From Micromonospora sp. MW-13 (GTDB taxonomy: Bacteria; Actinomycetota; Actinomycetes; Mycobacteriales; Micromonosporaceae), in NCBI RefSeq assembly GCF_003434305.1, contig NZ_QKKX01000079.1, positions 1 to 64,000 of the forward strand: a DNA stretch of 64,000 nt, given 5' to 3'. Each line of letters begins with the position of its first letter. The first letter of the stretch is position 1. Made by a program: the position numbers and the translations under genes. Positions 44,357 to 52,364 of the stretch are shown here, one piece after another. The notes under the pieces were generated by a model that saw only the letters and a list, made by a program, of their open reading frames with translations, searched no databases and was not told where the DNA came from.

Positions 44357-45201
44357 CCCAGTCCATACCCAGCGGCCGCGGACACCACATGCTCGGCTTC
44401 GTCGCCCGCCACGCGATCGGCATCGCGATGGCCATCATGTTCCTCGCCCCGATCGTCTTCCTGCTGCTCACCTCGTTCATGACCAGCGACCAGACGCTGA
44501 CCGCGAACATGTGGCCGCAGAGCTGGCACCCGGAGAACTACGTCGAGGCGTTCCGGAAGACGCCGCTGCTGCGGTTCATCGGCAACACGTTCCTCTACGC
44601 GATCCTGGCCACCGGGTTCATGCTGCTGGCCAGCGTGCCGGCGGCATACGCGCTGGCCAAGCTGCGGTGGCGCGGCCGCAACGCGACGATGGTCCTGATC
44701 ATCTGCATGATGATGCTGCCGCCGCAGGTCACCACGGTCCCGCTCTACATGATGTGGGCCAACACCGGACTCACCGGCACGCTGTGGCCGCTCATCCTGC
44801 CGATGCTGGCCGGAGACGCGTTCTCCATCTTCCTGCTGCGCCAGTTCCTGGTCACCATCCCCGACGAGTACCTCGACGCGGCCCGCATCGACGGCTGCGG
44901 CGAGTGGCGCACGCTGCTGCGCGTCATCCTGCCCATGGCCAGGCCCGGCATCGCCGCCGCGGCCATGTTCCAGTTCTTCTACGCCTGGAACGACTACTAC
45001 GGCCCGTTCCTCTACACCAGCGAGAACCAGGACGCCTGGACCATCTCGCTGGGCCTCGCCTCGTTCCGGTCGCTGCACCACGTCGAATGGCATCTCGTCA
45101 GCGCGGCGACCCTGCTCACCATGGTCCCGGTCATCGTCCTGTTCTTCTTCGCCCAGAAGGCGTTCGTCCAGGGTGTCACGCTGACCGGCGTGAAAGGATA
45201 G
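44353..45201 (+). CDS. ABC-transporter permease, MalG type (CsnG-like)
   Basis: A 282-residue second permease; ATG 44353 overlaps the preceding stop (ATGA), so the two are coupled. The first segment is IAMAIMFLAPIVFLLLTSFM, followed by the MalG-type periplasmic loop TANMWPQSWHPENYVEAF. The EAA motif is LDAARIDGCGEWRTLLRVIL. The family-typical QFFYAWNDYYGPFLY is present near the C-terminus. It completes the membrane part of the importer; a GH4 gene begins ten bases after it. Confidence 0.93.
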   Translation: MTQSIPSGRGHHMLGFVARHAIGIAMAIMFLAPIVFLLLTSFMTSDQTLTANMWPQSWHPENYVEAFRKTPLLRFIGNTFLYAILATGFMLLASVPAAYALAKLRWRGRNATMVLIICMMMLPPQVTTVPLYMMWANTGLTGTLWPLILPMLAGDAFSIFLLRQFLVTIPDEYLDAARIDGCGEWRTLLRVILPMARPGIAAAAMFQFFYAWNDYYGPFLYTSENQDAWTISLGLASFRSLHHVEWHLVSAATLLTMVPVIVLFFFAQKAFVQGVTLTGVKG

Positions 45202-45210
45202 CAACACACC

Positions 45211-46464
45211 ATGAAGATCGCTGTGGTCGGCGGAGGTTCGACCTACACCCCCGAGCTGATAGACGGGTTCGCCCGCCTCGACGCGGCCGTCACCGAGATA
45301 GCGCTGATCGATCCGGCAGCCGACCGGCTGCCGATCGTCGGCGGGTTCGCGCAGCGGATCTTCCGCCGCCACGGACACCCCGGGCGGATCACCTGGACCA
45401 CCGACCTCGACACCGGGCTCACCGGCGCCGACGTCGTCATCATCCAACTGCGGGTCGGCGGGCAGCGCGCGCGGATCAGCGACGAGACGTTCCCGCTCGA
45501 ATGCGGCTGCGTCGGGCAGGAGACCACCGGAGCAGGCGGTCTCGCCAAGGCCCTGCGCACCGTTCCCGTCGTGCTCGACGTCGCCGAACGCGCACGCCGC
45601 CACGCCGCACCCGGAGCGTGGATCGTCAACTTCACCAACCCGACCGGCATCGTCACCCGCGCCCTGCTCGACGCCGGGCACCGGGCCGTCGGCTTGTGCA
45701 ACGTCGCCATCGGCTTCCAGCGGCGCTTCGCCGCGCTGCTCGGCGTGGCACCCGGGCAGGTGACCCTCGACCACGTCGGACTAAACCACCTGACCTGGGA
45801 ACGCGGCGTCCACGTCGACGGCGTCGACCGGTTGCCCGAGCTGCTGTCGGCGCACCTGGACGAGATCGCAGGCGAGGTGAACCTGCCACCGGCGATCCTG
45901 GCCACACTCGGCGCGGTGCCGTCGTACTACCTGCGCTACTTCTACGCCCACGACCAGGTCGTCGAACAGGAACGCGGCGCACCGACCCGGGGCGAGCAGG
46001 TCGCCAAACTGGAAGGTGCCCTGCTGTCCATGTACGCCGACCCCACCCGCGACACCAAACCCGACCTGCTCGCCAAGCGCGGCGGCGCGTACTACTCCGA
46101 GGCCGCCGTCGGGCTCATCGGCTCGCTGCGCAGCGGCGACGGCGCCACACACCCGGTCAACGTGCGCAACAACGCAACCCTGCCGTTCCTGCCCGACGAC
46201 GCCGTCATCGAGGTCAGCTGCCGGGTCGACGCCGACGGCGTGGCGCCGCTGCCGGTCCGGGCCGTCGGCCCCCACATCTCCGGCCTCATCTCCCACGTCA
46301 GCGGGTACGAGGAGCTGGCCGTGCACGCCGCCGTGGCCGGTGGACGGCAGCGGGTCTACCAGGCGCTGCTGGCACACCCGCTGGTCGGCCAGCACGACCT
46401 CGCCGAGAGCCTCACCGACCGGCTTCTCGCCACGAACGCCGCGCACCTGAGGTGGGCCGCATGA
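45211..46464 (+). CDS. Glycoside hydrolase family 4 enzyme (CsnH-like)
   Basis: A 417-residue NAD- and metal-dependent glycosidase. The N-terminal Rossmann motif is MKIAVVGGGSTYTPELIDGF. Next come VVIIQLRVGGQRARISDETF and ECGCVGQETTGAGG, NFTNPTGIVTRALL, the metal-ligand cysteine and histidine in VGLCNVAIGFQRRF and LDHVGLNHLTW. These positions define GH4, whose members act by oxidation, elimination and reduction at C3, often on 6-phospho sugars. With a kinase gene directly downstream (four-base overlap) it may cleave imported or phosphorylated chitosan oligomers. The substrate is inferred from context only. Confidence 0.92.
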   Translation: MKIAVVGGGSTYTPELIDGFARLDAAVTEIALIDPAADRLPIVGGFAQRIFRRHGHPGRITWTTDLDTGLTGADVVIIQLRVGGQRARISDETFPLECGCVGQETTGAGGLAKALRTVPVVLDVAERARRHAAPGAWIVNFTNPTGIVTRALLDAGHRAVGLCNVAIGFQRRFAALLGVAPGQVTLDHVGLNHLTWERGVHVDGVDRLPELLSAHLDEIAGEVNLPPAILATLGAVPSYYLRYFYAHDQVVEQERGAPTRGEQVAKLEGALLSMYADPTRDTKPDLLAKRGGAYYSEAAVGLIGSLRSGDGATHPVNVRNNATLPFLPDDAVIEVSCRVDADGVAPLPVRAVGPHISGLISHVSGYEELAVHAAVAGGRQRVYQALLAHPLVGQHDLAESLTDRLLATNAAHLRWAA

Positions 46465-47435
46465 TCGGCGAAAGGACCGTGGTCGCGGTCGACGGGGGCA
46501 ACTCCAAGACCGACGTCATCATCGCCACCGGCGCCGGAGCCGTGCTCGGGCGCGCCCGGGGACCGGCGTCCTCGCCGCACCTGATCGGCGTGCCCGACAC
46601 CATCGGCCTGCTCGGCCGGCTCATCGCGCAGGCCAAGCAGCACGCGGGGCTCGGCACGGCCGCAGTGTTCGACCGGGCCGAGGTCTACCTCGCCGGCGCG
46701 GACCTGCCCACCGAGGTGCGGATCCTGACCGAGGCAGTGACCGCGGCCGGGTGGGCACACCACAACCGGGTCGACAACGACACCTTCGCTCTGATGCGCG
46801 CCGGCACCGACGCCGAACGCGCGATCACGGTCGTGTGCGGTGCCGGGATCAACTGCGTCGGCCGCGACGCCGACGGGCGAACCGCACGGTTCCCCGCCCT
46901 CGGGATGCTCACCGGAGACTGGGGCGGCGGGCACCACCTGGCCTCCCTGGCGCTGTGGCACGCGGCACGCGGTGAGGACGGCCGCGGGCCGGCCACCCGG
47001 CTGACCGAGGCGGTCATCGACCACTTCCGGGTGGCCACGGTCGAAGACCTCGGCATCGCCGTGCACCTCGGCGAGGTCGCCCCCGCCCGCATCGGCGAGC
47101 TCACCCCGGTCCTGTTCGCCGTCGCGACCGGCGGGGACCAGGTGGCGCGTCGCATCGTGGCCAAACAGGCAACGGAGGTGCTGTCCCTGGCCCGAGTCGC
47201 CGCCGAGCGGCTGGGCATGCGCGAGGAACGGCTGGCTCTCGTGCTGGGCGGGGGCGTGCTCGCCGCCCGGCATCCGCTGCTGCACCAGTCGATCGTGGAG
47301 GGAATGCCGGCCGCGCTGCCCCGCGCCGAGGTGGTGGTGTCGGCGCAGGCTCCGGTCGTCGGCGCCGCCCTGGCCGGCCTCGACGCCCTGGGTGCCACGA
47401 TGGACGCGAAGTCCGCGCTAAGGACCGCCGTCTAA
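46461..47435 (+). CDS. BadF/BadG-type sugar kinase (glucosamine or N-acetylglucosamine kinase, CsnK-like)
   Basis: A 324-residue ATPase of the BadF/BadG/BcrA/BcrD and GlcNAc-kinase fold. The phosphate-1 loop is VVAVDGGNSKTDVIIATGAG; the second phosphate motif lies in ITVVCGAGINCVGRDADGRT; the substrate motif LGMLTGDWGGGHHLA and the adenosine motif LALVLGGGVLAARHPLL follow. ATG 46461 overlaps the GH4 stop (ATGA). It would phosphorylate the amino sugar released from imported oligomers so that it enters amino-sugar metabolism. It is the last gene of the operon and a strong terminator hairpin follows. Confidence 0.88.
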   Translation: MIGERTVVAVDGGNSKTDVIIATGAGAVLGRARGPASSPHLIGVPDTIGLLGRLIAQAKQHAGLGTAAVFDRAEVYLAGADLPTEVRILTEAVTAAGWAHHNRVDNDTFALMRAGTDAERAITVVCGAGINCVGRDADGRTARFPALGMLTGDWGGGHHLASLALWHAARGEDGRGPATRLTEAVIDHFRVATVEDLGIAVHLGEVAPARIGELTPVLFAVATGGDQVARRIVAKQATEVLSLARVAAERLGMREERLALVLGGGVLAARHPLLHQSIVEGMPAALPRAEVVVSAQAPVVGAALAGLDALGATMDAKSALRTAV

Positions 47436-47453
47436 CCGGCTGTCCACGCCTTC

Positions 47454-47484
47454 CCGGGGCCCGTCGAGCAGAGACGGGCCCCGG
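47454..47484 (+). terminator. Terminator of the csn-like operon
   Basis: Perfect 12-base arms CCGGGGCCCGTC / GACGGGCCCCGG with a seven-base loop, 18 bases past the kinase stop codon. Confidence 0.75.
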
Positions 47485-47751
47485 CGTGCCCACCCGCGCC
47501 TATCCGCCGCCATGCCCCTTGCGGGCTTCGGCGCGTTGCGGACCACCGATGTCGAGGCACAGCCTTCATCAGGTCATCGTCGGCGCCATACTTCGCCCGG
47601 ATCGGCCACGTGATCCTCCGAGTGTCGATCACCCGGGCTGACGCTGCCCCGCATCGCGGCACTCGAATATTGACCGGTATGCATGGCCGGCCGTAGCATC
47701 AGCAACTGTAAGTCAGTTTGACTATCTTTCACTTCGGGAGAAAGGCACGCA
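47485..47751. promoter_or_regulatory. Promoter region of the PQQ-dehydrogenase gene with a short palindrome
   Basis: A 267-base spacer without a supportable gene. A perfect palindrome AGTCAGTTTGACT (47711-47723) lies about 30 bases before the start codon, and GGGAGAAAGG precedes the ATG. The palindrome differs from the TTAGG-type box of the csn operon, so a different regulator may act here. Confidence 0.4.
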
Positions 47752-50004
47752 ATGGTACGAACCAGAGCGGGCATGAGACTCATCGCCGCGCTCGGCACGG
47801 AATTCCTCATCGTCGGGTCGGCCCTCATGGCGACTCCCGCCCATGCCGCACCCATCCGCTACGAGGCCGAGAGCGCCACCATCGGTCAGGGCCTCGCCGA
47901 GTCCAACCACCTCAACTTCTCCGGGACCGGCTTCGCCAACACGGACAACGTGGTCGGCAGCAACACCGTCCGAGTCACCTCCACCTCGGCAGCCGGCACC
48001 GCCAACCTCGACTACCTTGAATTCGAGGTCGCCGGAGCGCCGGCCTTCACCGACTACCAGGCGGAGAACGCCGTCATCGCTCAGGGCGCGGTCGAGTCGA
48101 ACCACACCGGTTACACCGGCACCGGCTTCGTCAACACGACCAACGCGGCGGGGGCGTACGTGGAGTGGACGGTGACCGCGGCCGCCGCGGGCACCGCGCA
48201 GCTGGCGTTCCGCTACGCCAACTCCGGCGGGGCGAACCGGCCGGGAGACATCGCGGTCAACGGCAACCTCGTCGGCAACCAGCCGTTCCCGGCGACCACC
48301 GCCTGGACCGACTGGGCGGACGTCACGGTCAGCACGACGCTGGCCGCGGGAGTCAACACCGTGCGGCTGACCGCCACCGGCGCGCTCGGCCTGAGCAACA
48401 TCGACCGGCTGCGCGTCACCGGGCAGAGCGACTCGCAGGCGCCCAGCACACCGGGCGCCCCGAGCTGTTCCGCCGTCACCTCCAGCAGCATGACGCTGAA
48501 CTGGGGCGCGTCCACCGACGACGTCGGGGTGGCGGGATACGACATCTACCACGACGGCAACCTGCTGAGTCAGACGACGGGCACGGGCACCTCGCGGAAC
48601 CTGACCGGCCTCTCGCCGAACACGGAGTACCGCCTGTCGGTGTTCGCCCGGGACGCGGCCGGCAACATCTCGCTGTCCAGCGCGCAGGCGATCTGCTCCA
48701 CCCTGGCCAGTTCCGACACCCAGGCGCCGACCGCCCCGGCGAACCTGGCCTACTCGAATCTGAGCGGCAGCAGCGTCACGCTCACCTGGACGGCGTCCAC
48801 GGACAACGTCGGGGTCACCGCGTACGACGTGCGCACCGGGACGACCGTCGTCAAGTCGGTCAGCGGCACGCCCCCGGCGGCGACCACCTCCGTCACCGGG
48901 CTTGCCTGCAACACGGCGTACGGGCTGAACGTCGTCGCCCGAGACGGCGCAGGCAACACGTCCGGGCAGAGCAACACGGTGTCTTTCACGACCGCGACCT
49001 GCAGCGGCGGCGTGCCGTCAGGGATCACACAGATCTCCACCGGCTGGACGATCCCCTGGGGCACGGACTTCATGCCCGACGGGCAGACCGCCCTCGTCAC
49101 CGAGCGGGACGACAAGGTCACCTCCGGCCAGTTCAAGGTCTTCAAGGCGACGCTGTCCGGTGTGCGTACCCAGGTCGGGACCGTCCCGAACGTCGTCACC
49201 ACCGACGGTGAGGGAGGCCTGCTCGGCGTCGCTGTGGACCCCGGCTGGGCGTCCAACCACTACGTCTACTTCATGCACACCGCGTCGGAAGGCAACCGGG
49301 TCGCCCGGATGACCTACGACGGCAGCACCCTGACCGGGTACACCACGATCCTTTCCGGGATCGCCAAGAACCGCTACCACAACGGTGGCCGCCTGGCCTT
49401 CGGGCCGGACGGGTACCTCTACGTCTCCACCGGTGACGGGCAGACCAGCAGCCGGGCCCAGGACCTCAACTCGCTCAACGGCAAGATCCTGCGAATCACG
49501 ACGACCGGTGCCGCGGCGCCGGGCAACCCGTTCGGTACCCGGGTCTACAGCTACGGCCACCGCAACCCGCAGGGCCTGGCGTTCGACTCGCAGGGCCGGC
49601 TCTGGGAGGCCGAGTTCGGCAACAGCATGTACGACGAACTCAACCTCATCAAGCCGGGCAAGAACTACGGCTGGCCGACCTGCGAGGGCACATGCGGCGT
49701 CGCGGGCATGGAGAACCCGAAGCGACAGTGGTCGGTGTCGACCGCCTCGCCCAGCGGTATCGCGATCGTCCGCGACGTCGTCTACATGGCGACGCTGCGC
49801 GGCGAGCGGATGTGGCGCATCCCGCTACTCAGCGGCGAGACCACGGGCACTCCGACGGCGTACTACACGGGCACGTACGGACGCCTACGCACGGTCACTA
49901 GGGTGCCCGGCTTCGACCAGCTCTGGCTCAGCACCACCAACTGCGACAACAACGGCGGGGCCGCGAACGGCGCCGACCGCACCCTGCGCATCACCATCAG
50001 CTAG
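47752..50004 (+). CDS. Secreted PQQ-dependent sugar dehydrogenase-like enzyme with CBM35 and Fn3 modules
   Basis: An exported 750-residue multidomain protein. The signal peptide ends at ATPAHAAP. Residues 34-98 are a CBM35-like module (RYEAESATIGQGLAESNHL) that lacks its central part; residues about 100-225 are a complete CBM35 (YQAENAVIAQGAVESNHTGY to NIDRLRVTG). Two Fn3 domains follow (STPGAPSCSAVTSSSMTLNW; TAPANLAYSNLSGSSVTLTW). The C-terminal ~330 residues form a glucose/sorbosone dehydrogenase six-bladed propeller: WGTDFMPDGQTALVTERDDK, GGLLGVAVDPGWASNHYVYF, NGGRLAFGPDGYLYVSTGDG, GHRNPQGLAFDSQGRLWEAE. It may oxidise sugar ends at the polymer surface with PQQ as cofactor. No cofactor-synthesis genes are nearby. 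Confidence 0.88.
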   Translation: MVRTRAGMRLIAALGTEFLIVGSALMATPAHAAPIRYEAESATIGQGLAESNHLNFSGTGFANTDNVVGSNTVRVTSTSAAGTANLDYLEFEVAGAPAFTDYQAENAVIAQGAVESNHTGYTGTGFVNTTNAAGAYVEWTVTAAAAGTAQLAFRYANSGGANRPGDIAVNGNLVGNQPFPATTAWTDWADVTVSTTLAAGVNTVRLTATGALGLSNIDRLRVTGQSDSQAPSTPGAPSCSAVTSSSMTLNWGASTDDVGVAGYDIYHDGNLLSQTTGTGTSRNLTGLSPNTEYRLSVFARDAAGNISLSSAQAICSTLASSDTQAPTAPANLAYSNLSGSSVTLTWTASTDNVGVTAYDVRTGTTVVKSVSGTPPAATTSVTGLACNTAYGLNVVARDGAGNTSGQSNTVSFTTATCSGGVPSGITQISTGWTIPWGTDFMPDGQTALVTERDDKVTSGQFKVFKATLSGVRTQVGTVPNVVTTDGEGGLLGVAVDPGWASNHYVYFMHTASEGNRVARMTYDGSTLTGYTTILSGIAKNRYHNGGRLAFGPDGYLYVSTGDGQTSSRAQDLNSLNGKILRITTTGAAAPGNPFGTRVYSYGHRNPQGLAFDSQGRLWEAEFGNSMYDELNLIKPGKNYGWPTCEGTCGVAGMENPKRQWSVSTASPSGIAIVRDVVYMATLRGERMWRIPLLSGETTGTPTAYYTGTYGRLRTVTRVPGFDQLWLSTTNCDNNGGAANGADRTLRITIS

Positions 50005-50103
50005 CGAAGTGCCGCGCCGCACGGGTCCCTGATCCGATCCGTGCGGAGCGCACCCTCACCGTCGACGGCCGGGAGCGTGCGCGGCCACAGGAGGGGACAG
50101 AGT

Positions 50104-51978
50104 ATGCGACTCCAACGATCCGCCACACCCCGCCGACGGCTCGTCGCGGCCGGCGGCGTCGGCCTGCTCGTGGCCGCATCGCTGTTCATCGCGACGCAGG
50201 CGCAGGCGGCGCCGACCCGCTACGAGGCAGAGAGCGCCACGATCAGCCAGGGCCTCGCCGAAGCGAACCACCTCGGCTACTCCGGCTCCGGTTTCGTCAA
50301 CGGCGACAACGTGGCCGGCAGCTACACCCAGTGGACGGTCAACGCGCCCGCCGCCGGCACCGCCACGATCACCATCCGCTACAGCAACGGCACCGCCACC
50401 GCCCGGCCCGCCGACATCGCCGTCAACGGCACCGTCGTCGCCGCGGCACCGTCGTTCGCCAGCACCTCCGACTGGGACACCTGGGCCGACAAGACCCTCA
50501 CCGTGGCCGTCAACGCCGGCAGCAACACCATCCGGGTCACCGCCACCACGGCGACCGGCTCCGCGAACCTCGACTACCTCGACTTCGAGGTCGCCGCGTC
50601 ACCGCCACCGGCCTCGGTGCACCAGGCCGAGGACGGCACGGTGTCCCAGGGCGCGGTCGAGTCGAACCACGCCGGCTACACCGGCACCGGGTTCGTCAAC
50701 CTCGACAACGCCACCGGCAGCTACGTGCAGTGGACCGCAACGGCACCTGCCGCGGGCACCACCAGCCTGACCATCCGCCACGCCAACGGCAGCAGCGCCA
50801 ACCGGCCGATGTCGGTCACCGTCAACGGCACGGTCGTCAACGCCGGCCTCGCGTTCAACCCGACCGGCGCGTGGAGCGCCTGGGCCGACGCCAGCCTCAG
50901 CATCACGCTCAACGCGGGCGCCAACATCATCCGAGTCACGTCGACGACCGCGTACGGCGGCCCGAACCTCGACAAGATCACCTTAGGTGTCGCGGGCTCG
51001 CCGTCACCGACACCGAGCACGTCGCCCCCGCCCGGCGGCACACCAGTCGGCGTCAACGGCCAACTGCACGTCTGCGGGCTGAAGCTGTGCAACCAATACG
51101 ACCGGCCCATCCAGCTGCGCGGTATGAGCACGCACGGCATGCAGTGGTACGGCCAGTGCGTCAACAGCGCATCGCTGACGGCGCTGGCCACCGACTGGAC
51201 CGCGGACGTCCTACGCATCTCGATGTACATCCAGGAGGGCGGGTACGAGACCGACCCGCGGGGCTTCACCGACCTAGTGCACTCCATCATCGAGCAGGTC
51301 ACCGCGCGCGGCATGTACGCGATCGTCGACTGGCACCAGCTCAGCCCCGGCGACCCCAACGCCAACCTGAGCCGGGCGAAGACCTTCTTCGCCGAGATCG
51401 CCCAGCGGCACAAGCACAAGGTCAACATCCTCTACGACGTGGCGAACGAGCCCAACGGCGTGAGCTGGTCGACCGTGAAGAGCTACCACGAGCAGATCAT
51501 CCCGGTCATCCGGGCGCAGGACGCCGACTCGGTGATCCTGCTCGGCACCCACGGCTGGGGGTCGTTCGGCGTCTCCGACGGCCGCGGCCCGTCCGACATC
51601 AGCAACAACCCGGTCAACGCCACCAACATCATGTACACGTTCCACTTCTACGCCGGCTCGCACGGCTCGGAATACCTCGACGCGCTGAGCACGGGCTCCA
51701 ACTCCTTCCCGGTGTTCGTGACCGAGTTCGGCACGCAGACCGCGTCCGGCGACGGTGCCAACAACTTCACCAGGTCACAGCAGTACCTGGACCTGATGGC
51801 CACGAAGAAGATCAGTTGGGTGAACTGGAACTACTCGGACGACTCCCGCTCCGGCGCGGTCTTCACGAGCGGAACCTGCCCCAGCGGCCCGTTCACCGGC
51901 AGCAGCAAGCTCAAACCCGCCGGGGTATGGATCCGCGACCACATCCGCACCCCCGCGGACGACTTCCCGACAAGCTGA
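50104..51978 (+). CDS. Secreted glycoside hydrolase family 5 enzyme with two CBM35 modules
   Basis: A 624-residue exported hydrolase. ATG 50104 has GGAGGGGAC upstream. The signal peptide ends at TQAQAAP. Two complete CBM35 modules (RYEAESATISQGLAEANHLG, about 36-160; HQAEDGTVSQGAVESNHAGY, about 173-297) precede a Pro/Ser/Thr linker. The GH5 barrel begins VNGQLHVCGLKLCNQYDRPI and holds HGMQWYG, the acid/base Glu in LYDVANEPNGVSW, YTFHFYAGSH, and the nucleophile Glu in FPVFVTEFGTQTASG, all positions of GH5 subfamily 2 endoglucanase-like enzymes. Some actinobacterial GH5 enzymes hydrolyse chitosan; cellulose is the other candidate. It follows the dehydrogenase by 99 bases. Confidence 0.9.
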   Translation: MRLQRSATPRRRLVAAGGVGLLVAASLFIATQAQAAPTRYEAESATISQGLAEANHLGYSGSGFVNGDNVAGSYTQWTVNAPAAGTATITIRYSNGTATARPADIAVNGTVVAAAPSFASTSDWDTWADKTLTVAVNAGSNTIRVTATTATGSANLDYLDFEVAASPPPASVHQAEDGTVSQGAVESNHAGYTGTGFVNLDNATGSYVQWTATAPAAGTTSLTIRHANGSSANRPMSVTVNGTVVNAGLAFNPTGAWSAWADASLSITLNAGANIIRVTSTTAYGGPNLDKITLGVAGSPSPTPSTSPPPGGTPVGVNGQLHVCGLKLCNQYDRPIQLRGMSTHGMQWYGQCVNSASLTALATDWTADVLRISMYIQEGGYETDPRGFTDLVHSIIEQVTARGMYAIVDWHQLSPGDPNANLSRAKTFFAEIAQRHKHKVNILYDVANEPNGVSWSTVKSYHEQIIPVIRAQDADSVILLGTHGWGSFGVSDGRGPSDISNNPVNATNIMYTFHFYAGSHGSEYLDALSTGSNSFPVFVTEFGTQTASGDGANNFTRSQQYLDLMATKKISWVNWNYSDDSRSGAVFTSGTCPSGPFTGSSKLKPAGVWIRDHIRTPADDFPTS

Positions 51979-52072
51979 ACCCTGCTGATCGAGAGGTGGC
52001 CGACCTTTCGTCACGGGCCGGCACGGCGAACACCGGACGACCCCGATGCGGCACACCGGGGGCACCTCGCCG

Positions 52073-52125
52073 ACGACGCGGCAGGCCAGGTCGGAGAGAT
52101 CCTCCGACCGGGCCTGCCGCGTCGT
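52073..52125 (+). terminator. Long compound hairpin after the GH5 gene
   Basis: Outer arms ACGACGCGGCAGGCC / GGCCTGCCGCGTCGT (15 bp, perfect) enclose inner arms GGTCGGAG / CTCCGACC (8 bp). It is one of the strongest hairpins in the window and should separate the GH5 and phosphoesterase transcripts. Confidence 0.75.
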
Positions 52126-52210
52126 CGGTTCAGCATGAACCGTCGGGGATGCAAACAGCGGTGACCACTGAACGCTCCGAGCCCATGCTGACCGGGGGCG
52201 CGACCGAAAA

Positions 52211-52238
52211 GGCAAATTGCTTTCCTAACCCCTTGACA
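52211..52238 (+). promoter_or_regulatory. Promoter with a ROK-box half-site before the phosphoesterase operon
   Basis: GCAAATTGCTTTCCTAACC (52212-52230) contains the TTCCTAAC half of the csn-type box (reverse GTTAGGAA), immediately followed by a TTGACA -35-like hexamer at 52233-52238. No convincing -10 is visible. Suggests co-regulation with the csn-like operon. Confidence 0.45.
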
Positions 52239-52364
52239 TCGAACGACGTAATTGGAAGTCTCTTCCCAAGCGGCTTGGCGCGGCTCCGGAACACCTTCGG
52301 ACGTGACGCGCTTCAGTGAACAACTGCCCCCGGCCGGTTGAACTCCCCTCCCCAAGGAGACACC

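Noticed and set aside
44511..47435. A 974-codon open frame on the plus strand
   Set aside because: It is an out-of-frame shadow through the second permease and GH4 genes in GC-rich DNA; its composition is arginine/proline-rich. Only its last part, from ATG 46461, is a real gene (the kinase).
47432..47662. Small minus-strand frame after the kinase gene
   Set aside because: It overlaps the operon terminator and has no recognisable motif or ribosome site.
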